Shown piece after piece: positions 1-6,903 of a stretch of 23,357 bases of DNA. Position 1 is the first letter of the stretch. The number at the start of each line of letters is the position of its first letter. Both the position numbers and the translations under genes were made by a program. The stretch spans positions 1-23,357 of the forward strand of contig CAYNCU010000040.1 in the NCBI GenBank assembly GCA_964395765.1. Reading direction: 5' to 3'. The DNA is from DATDPY01 sp964395765 (GTDB lineage Bacteria; Bacteroidota; Bacteroidia; Cytophagales; Cyclobacteriaceae). The notes beneath the pieces were generated by a model. The model was not told where the DNA came from. It worked only from the letters and a program-made list of their open reading frames with translations, and did no database searches.

Positions 1-63
1 AAAAGAGGAAAAGAGGAAAAGAGGAAAAGAGGAAAAGAGGAAAAGAGGAAAAGAGGAAAAGAG
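1..63. repeat. 8-bp tandem repeat (AAAAGAGG)n
   Basis: Seven perfect head-to-tail copies of AAAAGAGG are followed by a partial copy (57-63) and degenerate purine-rich sequence to about position 71. The array starts at base 1, so it probably continues to the left of the window. One strand is all purine. The unit length is not a multiple of three, so copy-number slippage would shift a reading frame or promoter spacing if the array touched a gene, but no gene in this window overlaps it. Confidence 0.95.
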
Positions 64-213
64 AGGAAGAGATTAGTGGGTAGTATTCGGGAGTATTCAT
101 AATTCCGTGTTATGAACAAATTATAGATCCATGTGTTCGGAAGGAGCATTCACGATTCTATATTGCTTCAATTAAAGTTTTATGTCCCTGACACCTTCAA
201 AAAATACGGAATG

Positions 214-245
214 ACTTTGCGTTCTTTGCGCCTTTGCGTGAAATC
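214..245. repeat. CTTTGCG-rich dispersed intergenic repeat
   Basis: Three CTTTGCG units lie at 215-221, 224-230 and 232-238, ending in GTGAAAT. Short intergenic stretches of this GCAAAG/CTTTGCG type are, from memory, scattered through many Bacteroidota genomes; their function is not established. The rest of 64-275 shows nothing I can name. Confidence 0.55.
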
Positions 246-275
246 GGCTTCGTGTGCTATAGGGGAATCGGAACA

Positions 276-626
276 TTACCGATGTTTTGATTTATAATAG
301 AGTACTTCCGCTTTTTCAATGGTGATCAGCCCTCCGCAACCGGCCTGGTCAATCAGTTTATCAGCCGTTTCTACAAATGGCCTGAGCTTATTTTCATGAT
401 CTACAATCTCAATGACGATCGGTAAATCGGAAGAGATATCAAATATTTTAGCGGTATGGACCCGTGTCGATGCGCCAAAGGACATGATACCACGTACAAC
501 GGTACATCCTGCCAATCCCTCCTTCTTGGCCTCGAAAAGGATTGCCTCATATAATGGCTGGTGACCGATTTTATCAAATTCCCCGATAAAAATCCGAAGT
601 AATTTGGAGTCTTGGCTCAATTCCAT
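276..626 (-). CDS. DUF190 family protein, PII-like fold, CrcB partner
   Basis: This 116-residue protein matches the DUF190 pattern: an N-terminal KLLRIFIGE strand, PLYEAILFEAKKEGLAG, then a conserved VVRGIMSFG segment and a DLPIVIEIVD strand. DUF190 proteins are small and cytosolic, have a ferredoxin/PII-like fold, and are often encoded beside crcB. Their biochemical role is not settled; a regulatory or ligand-binding role for the neighbouring channel is the usual guess. The gene starts three bases after the crcB stop codon on the same strand, so the two are almost certainly co-transcribed and controlled by the riboswitch at 1038-1098. The ATG at 624-626 gives the normal family length. The family call is firm; the function is inferred from context. 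Confidence 0.9.
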   Translation of the reverse strand: MELSQDSKLLRIFIGEFDKIGHQPLYEAILFEAKKEGLAGCTVVRGIMSFGASTRVHTAKIFDISSDLPIVIEIVDHENKLRPFVETADKLIDQAGCGGLITIEKAEVLYYKSKHR

Positions 627-629
627 AAA

Positions 630-1007
630 TCAAAGTAATCTTATTAAAACGATCGCTGCATAAACGGCCAGTATTCCTCCGACCAGGCTCATGACCAGAT
701 AAAGAAAGCTATAAAAAAAATCATTTTCACGCAACAAGCTGAAGTTTTCGTAGGCGAAGGAAGAAAAAGTGGTAAAGCCCCCGCAAAAGCCCGTTACCAG
801 CAGCATTCTCAGTTCCGGAGAAACAAGATTTCCCCTTTCCGTCAGCGCATAGGCCACTCCGATAATGAAACACCCTGCCACATTAACTACCAGCGTCCCC
901 GTCGGAACGGATGAAGGATAATGCAATTGCACAAACTGTTGGGTGACATAACGCGATATTCCTCCTATAAAGCTCCCGATGCCGATTAGAAATAATCCTT
1001 TAACCAT
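630..1007 (-). CDS. crcB: Fluoride channel CrcB/FluC
   Basis: This 125-residue inner-membrane protein has four hydrophobic segments and the marks of the CrcB/FluC family: GGISRY near residues 15-20, the TM2 motif GTLVVNVAGCF (37-47, Asn42) and TGFCGGFTTFSSF (72-84) with its Phe/Thr/Ser fluoride-track residues. FluC channels are dual-topology homodimers that let fluoride leave the cell passively, keeping cytoplasmic fluoride below levels that inhibit enolase and pyrophosphatase. A fluoride riboswitch lies directly upstream on the same strand, which is strong independent support. A DUF190 gene follows after three bases. The ATG at 1005-1007 gives a standard-length protein. There is no Shine-Dalgarno sequence, as expected for this phylum. 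Confidence 0.95.
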   Translation of the reverse strand: MVKGLFLIGIGSFIGGISRYVTQQFVQLHYPSSVPTGTLVVNVAGCFIIGVAYALTERGNLVSPELRMLLVTGFCGGFTTFSSFAYENFSLLRENDFFYSFLYLVMSLVGGILAVYAAIVLIRLL

Positions 1008-1010
1008 AAG

Positions 1011-1030
1011 TTTAATAATCTTTTATTAAA
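1011..1030 (-). promoter_or_regulatory. AT-only hairpin just before the crcB start
   Basis: Two perfect 8-base arms (TTTAATAA and TTATTAAA) with a 4-base loop end three bases before the crcB ATG. The hairpin lies between the riboswitch aptamer and the start codon, where an expression platform should be. It is weak (A/T pairs only) and could be chance in AT-rich DNA. It has no following U-run, so translational control is more likely than termination. Confidence 0.35.
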
Positions 1031-1037
1031 TGAATGA

Positions 1038-1098
1038 AGTCAGGAGTTATCAGACCCGTTTACAGGAGGGGCGTATATAGGCAAACTCCATTGCCTTT
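1038..1098 (-). ncRNA. Fluoride riboswitch (crcB motif)
   Basis: Read on the minus strand, the segment starts with GGCAATGGAGTTTGCC (1095-1080), matching the aptamer 5' hairpin GGcGAUGGuGUUCGCC. Next comes an A/U-rich joining stretch, a second stem with arms GCCC and GGGT, and CTGATAACTCCTGAC, matching the consensus tail gAUgacuCCUaC. The ACTCC at 1047-1043 is complementary to the GGAGT in the first loop (1089-1085), which forms the diagnostic pseudoknot. It is placed 31-91 bases upstream of crcB, the gene this aptamer class most often controls. Fluoride binding normally turns expression on. No intrinsic terminator is visible between aptamer and gene, so the switch may act on translation. Confidence 0.9.
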
Positions 1099-1104
1099 GA
1101 AGCG

Positions 1105-1112
1105 CAAATATA
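1105..1112 (-). promoter_or_regulatory. Bacteroidota -7 box for the crcB transcript
   Basis: TATATTTG on the minus strand fits the TAnnTTTG -7 consensus perfectly and would start transcription a few bases before the riboswitch aptamer. No clear TTTG -33 element is seen at 19-21 bases upstream, so the assignment rests on the -7 box and its position. Confidence 0.5.
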
Positions 1113-1167
1113 TAATTTTTAGATATTAACCGGTAGGCTCGCAGACTTCAAAACTGGTGAACTATTT

Positions 1168-2226
1168 TCAATAGTAAGGTAAGCCAGTCATTTTATCGAT
1201 CCCGACATAGTAGAGGTCAAAGCCGCCTTTTCCCCCTGGTCGGTTGGACGAAAAGATCATGAAATCATTCGTAAAGGACTGGGAGATGAGCTTTACAATG
1301 GGCCTGTATTCATCGTACGAAGTATTTATTTTATTTCCAAAATTAACAGGCTCAGACCATTTTCCTTTTTCAAGTTTGGAATAATACAGATCAAAGCCCC
1401 CGGATCCGCCGGGCCGGTTGGAAACAAATACCATCAGGTTGCCGATGATAAAGGGACATTTATCGTCGTAGGAACTGGACAATACCGTGTCTTTGACTAT
1501 TTTTCTTTCGGTAGAATCTGAAAAGGCGGCTACCCATCCGGCGGAATGATTAACAGGGGTGTGGTATATGTCGAATTGCCCTCCCCGGTTTGAACAGAAA
1601 TAAATCCCGGAACTGTCGGGAGAGAAAGTAGGATAGAGGTCGTCGGCTGAAGAATTCAGAAAGCGAATATCCGCCGGGGGCGAATAATCGTTTGCTGTTA
1701 TATTCTGTGTAAACCGGATGTTATAATCTCCTGATTCATTCGAGGAATACAGAATAATAAATTGCCTGATGCCGGAATACAACAAATAATCATTTTGATC
1801 ATTATACAAATCTCCGGGAATTAAAAATGGCCCCAATTCGTCCGAGGAAGTATTGATTTTATTCAGCCCCTGTTCAATGTTAAGCCAGGAATAATACTCG
1901 GACCTGTAAGGTGAATCCTGACCGTCGGTGATATTCTCAATACGCGGTTTTCCTTCATAGGTATAAAAATATACAAACAATACCTTGAATATTATATTAA
2001 AGTCTCTTCCCTGGCTGTTACGGTTCGATGAAAAACAAAGGGGAAATTCATTACCGCTTACTGTGGAAGCCGAGTTATAATCATCATATATGGAATTGAT
2101 ATCCCCGAGGTTTACCGGGGTTTCAGGAAAAGTTGCCGATCCATAAGAAGGAACGGGGTGAAAGGGATTGGAAGGACATCCCTGCAGCAATAATAATATA
2201 AAAATTAAACTTACTTTTCTTTTCAT
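1168..2226 (-). CDS. Lipoprotein with PD40/TolB-like propeller repeats
   Basis: The 352-residue protein begins with a charged start (MKRK), a hydrophobic stretch and the lipobox LLQGC (Cys17), so it is a lipidated envelope protein. The mature part carries repeated PD40-type blades: an SSNRNSQG block, FCSNRGGQFDIY, FVSNRPGGSGGFDLYY and FSSNRPGGKGGFDLYY, each preceded by a DD/DEY-x-P strand such as SYDDKCPF or SYDEYRPIV. Such SNRPGG-GFDLY repeats form WD40-like beta-propellers that bind proteins or glycans; in Bacteroidota they are common in OmpA-linked or stand-alone lipoproteins of unknown substrate. No OmpA domain or catalytic motif is visible. It is transcribed alone, toward crcB but with its own start, and diverges from the dehydrogenase at 2428. 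The specific role is unknown. Confidence 0.8.
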   Translation of the reverse strand: MKRKVSLIFILLLLQGCPSNPFHPVPSYGSATFPETPVNLGDINSIYDDYNSASTVSGNEFPLCFSSNRNSQGRDFNIIFKVLFVYFYTYEGKPRIENITDGQDSPYRSEYYSWLNIEQGLNKINTSSDELGPFLIPGDLYNDQNDYLLYSGIRQFIILYSSNESGDYNIRFTQNITANDYSPPADIRFLNSSADDLYPTFSPDSSGIYFCSNRGGQFDIYHTPVNHSAGWVAAFSDSTERKIVKDTVLSSSYDDKCPFIIGNLMVFVSNRPGGSGGFDLYYSKLEKGKWSEPVNFGNKINTSYDEYRPIVKLISQSFTNDFMIFSSNRPGGKGGFDLYYVGIDKMTGLPYY

Positions 2227-2427
2227 GCCGGACTATTCACCATTAAAAATCAGGATGGGTCGCCCTTTCTTACGGGGACTGACTCAATAATAAATTTACA
2301 TCTTAATAGACACAATCAGACAAGAATGGGTTGGAAATCGATCGCCTTAAACAATGGAATATTTTAGTGCTTTCATTTCGGATTTCAATAAAACTTTTTT
2401 TATTTACAATCTTTTAGTCGAAAAGAA

Positions 2428-4149
2428 ATGATGAAAAACCGATTAAGTCCTTACGCCGGAGTTTGTTGTATTCTTTTTTATTTAGCAGGATGTAGTTCCA
2501 ATCCATCTTATCAGGAAAAAATATCCGATGACCCGGCTGTAATCGCCGCAGGCAAAAGCCTGTTTCTTCAGCAATGCAGCGGCTGTCATAATTTTAAACA
2601 GGATGGCATCGGTCCGCAATTAGGAGGAGTCACAAAAGAACTTTCCCCCGGATGGATCAGGAACTTCATTAAAAATCCTGATTCTGTCGTCAAATCCGAT
2701 GATGAACAGGGTAAAAAACTGTTTGCAAAATATAAGACCCTGATGCCCCCGTTCAGCCAGTATTCCAACGAAGATCTCAACCGCATTATAGCCTATTTAA
2801 ATACGCAGGAAAAGCCTGAATCCGTAAAGCCCTTCTCAAACGCTACGGCTATTTCGGATCCTATACCGGAGAAAATCAAATTTTCCGGTCTTACCGTCAA
2901 CCTGAAATTGGTTACCCAAATTCCCGCATCAGGCAAGACCAGGCCTTATACGCGTATTACAAAAATGGCGGTGATGCCGGGAACTGCGCGTATGTTTATC
3001 GTAGACCTGCGGGGAAAACTTTATGAAATGAGAAACGGCAAGCCTGAAGTTTACCTGGACCTGGCTAAGCTGAAACCGGATTTTATCGATCAACCGGGGC
3101 TAGCGACCGGGTTCGGAAGTTTTGCCTTTCACCCTGATTTTCTGAAGAATGGACTCCTTTATACCACGCATACGGAAAAGCCGGGTTCAGGGAAAGCCGA
3201 TTTTCAATTTTCAGATACCATCCCCAAAACCGTGCAATGGGTTTTGACGGAATGGAAGACCGACCACCCGGGCGCCTTTCCCTTTTCCGGGAAAAGCAGG
3301 GAGCTCTTCCGCATCAATATGGTAACCGGGATCCATGGCGTCCAGGAAATAACTTTTAATCCCTATTCCCAACCCGGTGATGAAGATTACGGATTGCTTT
3401 ATATCGGAATCGGGGACGGAGGGGCGGCGGAAAACGGTTATACGTTGCTGTGCCATAACCTTGAAAAGCCCTGGGGCACTATTTTCAGGATCGACCCTTC
3501 CGGCAATAATAGTGCAAATCACCAATATGGAATACCCGCCGGAAATCCTTTTGCAAACGACAATAATAGTCATGTACTGAAAGAGATTTATGCTTACGGA
3601 TTCAGGAACCCTCATCGCATTACCTGGACAAAATCGGGAAAGATGCTCGCGGTCAATATCGGCATGTCAAACATTGAATCCGTTGACTGGATCAAAGCCG
3701 GGCATGACTACGGCTGGCCGGTCCGGGAGGGAACATTTCTCGTAAACCCCTACGGCGATATCAATAAAGTTTACCCGCTTCCTCCCGACGATTCGCTCTA
3801 CCAGGTAACTTACCCGGTAGCCATGTATGATCATGATGAAGGTCATGCCATTACCGGAGGATATGAATATACCGGATCCGCTGTTCCAGGACTGGCCGGG
3901 AAATTTCTCTTCGGCGATATCGTGACGGGCCGTTTGTTTTATATTAATCTTGCGGATGTAAAGCAAGGCAGCCAGGCCCCGGTGATGGAATGGAAGATCT
4001 CGTATAACGGCAAACCGATTACCATGGCTGAACTTTGCGGAAACAATCGGGTTGATCTCCGATTCGGGAAGGACCAAAAGGGTGAGATGTATCTTCTTTG
4101 CAAGCAGGATGGGAAGATTTACAGGCTGGCCGGAATAAACCGTAAGTAA
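2428..4149 (+). CDS. Cytochrome c - PQQ-type sugar dehydrogenase lipoprotein
   Basis: 573 residues. A signal with lipobox LAGC (Cys22) anchors it to a membrane. Residues 38-126 form a class I cytochrome c domain with haem motif CSGCH (50-54) and probable axial Met106 in LMPPF. Residues 155-570 form a six-bladed GDH/sorbosone dehydrogenase-type propeller: FAFHPDFLKNGLLY (232-245), IHGVQEITF with His303 at the position of the catalytic base of soluble glucose dehydrogenase, IGIGDGG (326-332), WGTIFRIDP (349-357), YGFRNPHR (390-397) and HDYGWP (426-431). Such enzymes oxidise aldoses or related carbonyls with PQQ and pass electrons to the attached haem. The sugar cannot be told. PQQ synthesis genes are not in this window. 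The tandem ATG ATG start leaves one residue of doubt. The lipoprotein gene at 4163 follows closely. Confidence 0.85.
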   Translation: MMKNRLSPYAGVCCILFYLAGCSSNPSYQEKISDDPAVIAAGKSLFLQQCSGCHNFKQDGIGPQLGGVTKELSPGWIRNFIKNPDSVVKSDDEQGKKLFAKYKTLMPPFSQYSNEDLNRIIAYLNTQEKPESVKPFSNATAISDPIPEKIKFSGLTVNLKLVTQIPASGKTRPYTRITKMAVMPGTARMFIVDLRGKLYEMRNGKPEVYLDLAKLKPDFIDQPGLATGFGSFAFHPDFLKNGLLYTTHTEKPGSGKADFQFSDTIPKTVQWVLTEWKTDHPGAFPFSGKSRELFRINMVTGIHGVQEITFNPYSQPGDEDYGLLYIGIGDGGAAENGYTLLCHNLEKPWGTIFRIDPSGNNSANHQYGIPAGNPFANDNNSHVLKEIYAYGFRNPHRITWTKSGKMLAVNIGMSNIESVDWIKAGHDYGWPVREGTFLVNPYGDINKVYPLPPDDSLYQVTYPVAMYDHDEGHAITGGYEYTGSAVPGLAGKFLFGDIVTGRLFYINLADVKQGSQAPVMEWKISYNGKPITMAELCGNNRVDLRFGKDQKGEMYLLCKQDGKIYRLAGINRK

Positions 4150-4162
4150 ATATTAATGTGCG

Positions 4163-4792
4163 GTGAAGGGCTGCAAAAAGATTTTATTTTTCTTTGCATG
4201 GGCCGCAGGATTATTTTTTTTAAATGCCTGTGCCGCCTCTTATAAACCTATTGATCCACCGGGTATAAAGTATACGGCATATGACTCAGCCAGTGGTATA
4301 GAATATTTTTACCAATATGATGTTTTACGTAAATACGGGAACAGGAAAATTGCAAGGAAGGAATATAAGAACAAGATAAGGGTAGTGGCGATTAAAATTG
4401 TAAATCATAATGATTATGCCGTTACGGTGAACCGGAATCTTTTATTTTATGCCGGAGATAAAAGAATATTTCCCTTGGAGCCGCAGGTTATTGATATTTA
4501 TATCCGTCAAAAACCAGACAGATATCTGCTGTACCTTTTACTGTCTTTCATAAACCAATATGAATACACCGATTCAGGCACACGCTTTTACCCTGTCGGC
4601 ATTATTCTGGGCCCTGTATTGGCAGCGCTGAATTTCAGTATTGCCGAAAGCGCTAACCGAAACATGGAAAATGAACTGAATACCTATAACATCATCAACA
4701 GGCCGATCAATAAAGAGGAAACGGTTTATGGAATTCTCGGATTTATGGAGGACGGGTATGATCCGATAAGAATAATTGTTTCAACCCATTAA
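4163..4792 (+). CDS. Small lipoprotein of unknown function
   Basis: The 209-residue product starts at a GTG 13 bases after the dehydrogenase stop, so the two are probably one transcript. GTG is chosen because it gives a proper signal: KGCKK, a hydrophobic core and lipobox LNAC with Cys23. The nearby ATG at 4156 is in another frame and closes at once. The mature part is mixed alpha/beta with a KIRVVAIKIVNHNDYAVTVNRNLLFYAG segment that looks like a beta-sandwich, then two weakly hydrophobic stretches (about residues 120-130 and 145-160). I do not recognise the family. Position suggests a companion of the dehydrogenase, but nothing shows an interaction. Confidence 0.75.
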   Translation: MKGCKKILFFFAWAAGLFFLNACAASYKPIDPPGIKYTAYDSASGIEYFYQYDVLRKYGNRKIARKEYKNKIRVVAIKIVNHNDYAVTVNRNLLFYAGDKRIFPLEPQVIDIYIRQKPDRYLLYLLLSFINQYEYTDSGTRFYPVGIILGPVLAALNFSIAESANRNMENELNTYNIINRPINKEETVYGILGFMEDGYDPIRIIVSTH

Positions 4793-4816
4793 ATTCACAT
4801 AAGCAAGGTATACTGG

Positions 4817-4863
4817 CTTAAAAGAAACCATTGCTTTTAAGAAATCCGATAAGGATAATTTTG
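4817..4863 (+). promoter_or_regulatory. Inverted repeat and -7 box before the dioxygenase
   Basis: Perfect 8-base arms CTTAAAAG (4817-4824) and CTTTTAAG (4834-4841) are followed by TAATTTTG (4856-4863), a full match to TAnnTTTG. A TTG lies 22 bases before it, inside the inverted repeat. The layout fits a promoter whose -33 region is covered by an operator. It could instead be a weak terminator for the gene ending at 4792, but no T-run follows. Confidence 0.4.
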
Positions 4864-4924
4864 CAGCTCAAAACAATTAAGATAAAAATTGATTTAAATA
4901 TAATAATGCTAAATCATACGATAC

Positions 4925-5779
4925 ATGGGTACCCTTCATGAATTTAAAAATTTTACGGATTCCTTACCGGGCCAGGGAAAAAAAATGCCAGTGTTATTTA
5001 CTTCTCACGGTAACCCGATGGACATCCCCTTGAGCCGGGAGGAACGTCCCTTCTGGAAAACACTCTTTCAACTGGGAGGTAAGCTGCAAAACCATTTTGA
5101 GATCAAAGCGGCACTTATCGTTTCCGCTCACTGGTGTACCCGGGGTACCTATGTAAATATAGCTCCCGAACAGCAGCAGATTTACGATTATTACGGATTT
5201 CCGAAACACTATTACGATCCGCAATATCACGCCTCCGGGGCCCCTGAAGTTGCGTATGAAGTAAAAAAGATTGTGCCAACCGTTACCGAAACTACCGACT
5301 GGGGCCTCGACCACGGCGCCTGGCCGATGTTAATGCATCTTTTCCCGGAAGCTAATATACCGGTATTCCAGATGAGCATTGATTATTATGCCGATCCGGA
5401 TTATCATTATGAATTAGGAAAGCAACTGAAATCACTGCGGGAAAAGGGAGTGCTGATCATAGGAAGCGGTTCCCTTATTCACAATCTGAAACTTGCGTCT
5501 CAAAAGATGATACGCCAGGATATGACTCCGTACGGGTGGGAAGCCGATTACGATGCGTGGATCAAAAAACAAATCGATGAAAGAAATTTTCCGAACATTA
5601 TAAATTACAGCCACAGCCATCCTTTGGGGAGCCTTGCCGCGCCAACTCCCGACCATTTTGTGCCGGTACTTTACAGCCTCGGATTAATGGAGGATAAAGA
5701 TAGCCTTACGTATTTTTATGAAGGGATCCCGGAATTGCCTGCCTTCAGCGAACGGAGCTTTGTTATCGGTAATATTTAG
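4925..5779 (+). CDS. ygiD: DODA/YgiD-type extradiol dioxygenase
   Basis: The 284-residue protein matches the class III extradiol ring-cleavage dioxygenases of the 4,5-DOPA dioxygenase (YgiD) family. The metal ligands of E. coli YgiD map to His28 (SHGNP), His69 (SAHW), His186 (SLIHNL) and His244 (PTPDHF); His130 in LDHGAW is the likely acid/base. In E. coli the enzyme is zinc-dependent and opens the ring of L-DOPA in vitro; its natural substrate is uncertain. The protein is cytosolic, with no signal. The 20-residue lead before MPVLF resembles Bacteroidota homologues, so the first ATG is kept, though Met21 is possible. It stands alone with its own candidate promoter. The family is secure; the substrate is not. 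Confidence 0.9.
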   Translation: MGTLHEFKNFTDSLPGQGKKMPVLFTSHGNPMDIPLSREERPFWKTLFQLGGKLQNHFEIKAALIVSAHWCTRGTYVNIAPEQQQIYDYYGFPKHYYDPQYHASGAPEVAYEVKKIVPTVTETTDWGLDHGAWPMLMHLFPEANIPVFQMSIDYYADPDYHYELGKQLKSLREKGVLIIGSGSLIHNLKLASQKMIRQDMTPYGWEADYDAWIKKQIDERNFPNIINYSHSHPLGSLAAPTPDHFVPVLYSLGLMEDKDSLTYFYEGIPELPAFSERSFVIGNI

Positions 5780-5932
5780 TAACGAGAATGAAATTGAGAG
5801 TACCCGACCCTGAAAATGAGGATTACCTCCTTGAGGGCCTGTCAACATGATTTACCAATAGACGGACGAAAGTTTATTATTTATTTTTACTCATATTATT
5901 TTGATTTACCCCCAATATATTTAACTTGTTGA

Positions 5933-5987
5933 ATTATACCGGTTTACAAGCAGAGGGAATCAATCATTATTCATCAATCGGTATAAT
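5933..5987. promoter_or_regulatory. 9-bp inverted repeat upstream of the NTF2-like lipoprotein
   Basis: Perfect arms ATTATACCG (5933-5941) and CGGTATAAT (5979-5987) are separated by 37 bases and lie 55 bases before the gene at 6042. It could be an operator pair, a long-loop RNA hairpin or a degenerate terminator from the gene ending at 5779. Nothing decides between these. Confidence 0.3.
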
Positions 5988-6041
5988 CCCGGCTTTTACA
6001 CCAAGAATCAGAAATTATATTATTATTTAACCCAGATTATT

Positions 6042-6578
6042 ATGAAAAAACTAATTATTCCAGCCTGCGCTGTGATTTGCCTTTGGATAACCTCCTGCGG
6101 TACTACGACCGATTCTTTACATACTCCGCAGGGAGAAAAGAATAAAGCGTTAGCTGAAAAATACAATCAGGCTATAGTCGATGATGATTCAACTCAGCTA
6201 ATGAACTTATTGTCCGATGATTTTATGCGCTATGGACCGGCTGTCAGTGATTCAACCAATAAACAACAGTTTATTGCTGCCGCGAAAAACTGGAAAAGTG
6301 CCTTTACCCTGAAATTTAACAGGGTTGCCCGCCTGGCCTTTAATGCAAAGGAAACGGTTCCTACCGAAACTATTGCCGGTGATTGGGTATTGTGGTGGGG
6401 GACTGTGACACTATCATTTAATAACGGAGACCCAGGTGTAACCGTTGCCGTACATGATGCCGTTCAGGTAAAAGACGGTAAAATATACCGCGACCATACT
6501 TTCTGGGATTATGGCGATATGATGGCTCAGCAAGGATATAAATTCGTTCCACCGGGGGATACAACGGCCACGAAATAA
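6042..6578 (+). CDS. NTF2/SnoaL-like lipoprotein
   Basis: 178 residues with a KK n-region, hydrophobic core and lipobox ITSC (Cys19). The mature domain (about 34-165) has the NTF2-like layout: a first helix with ALAEKYNQAIVDDDSTQLMNLLSDDFMRYGP, a middle helix and four strands ending in VAVHDAVQVKDGKIYRDHTFWDYGDMM. The VKDGKI...FWD ending is typical of SnoaL/DUF4440 proteins. Members of this fold act as small-molecule enzymes, binding domains or scaffolds, and residues alone do not say which. The protein should sit in the periplasm, attached to a membrane. It has about 260 bases of its own upstream DNA and no co-directional neighbour close downstream, so it is probably monocistronic. Confidence 0.75.
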   Translation: MKKLIIPACAVICLWITSCGTTTDSLHTPQGEKNKALAEKYNQAIVDDDSTQLMNLLSDDFMRYGPAVSDSTNKQQFIAAAKNWKSAFTLKFNRVARLAFNAKETVPTETIAGDWVLWWGTVTLSFNNGDPGVTVAVHDAVQVKDGKIYRDHTFWDYGDMMAQQGYKFVPPGDTTATK

Positions 6579-6595
6579 TATAAACTATTAAAAGT

Positions 6596-6800
6596 TTTAA
6601 CCGCAATGGTGACAAAAGGAACGCCGTGTTTTAATTTCGTTTCATCTATGATGTTATGTCACTTATATCGCGTTCGTGCCCGCCGTCCAGATGCCACCTG
6701 ATTGATCACCGGATCACCCCGCCGCTCAAAAAGGCTATTATCGGATAGGGCTTATTAACATTGTGAACTTTGTGACACCCTGGTAGCCATTGCGGTTAAA
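6596..6800. repeat. 14-bp inverted repeat bounding a 205-bp gene-free segment
   Basis: The gene-free stretch 6579-6903 holds perfect arms TTTAACCGCAATGG (6596-6609) and CCATTGCGGTTAAA (6787-6800). Next to the right arm, read on the minus strand, the sequence continues with CACAAAGTTCACAATGTT, which resembles a decayed GCAAAG-type Bacteroidota intergenic repeat. The left arm continues with TGACAAAAGG. No transposase, no clear target-site duplication and no open reading frame are visible. Either two opposed decayed copies of a dispersed repeat or a MITE-like relic would fit. Confidence 0.5.
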
Positions 6801-6903
6801 TCCTGCATATTGTCAGGCAGGAATATTTAAATTGGATTTAAGGTTTCAATTGACAAAAATAAAAGATCAATGATGCCCTGGCTCAAAAAATCCGTCACTC
6901 ATA

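Noticed and set aside
3211..3615. Open frames antisense to the sugar dehydrogenase, also at 2586-2786 and 3667-4077
   Set aside because: They lie fully inside a gene with convincing domain motifs, have no recognisable motif, and reflect codon bias on the opposite strand.
4156..4158. ATG as start for the small lipoprotein
   Set aside because: It is in a different frame from the lipoprotein and leads to a stop within a few codons. The GTG at 4163 gives a proper signal peptide and lipobox.
6596..6800. Insertion sequence
   Set aside because: Only 205 bp, no transposase frame and no target-site duplication; at most a relic or MITE-like unit, reported as a repeat only.
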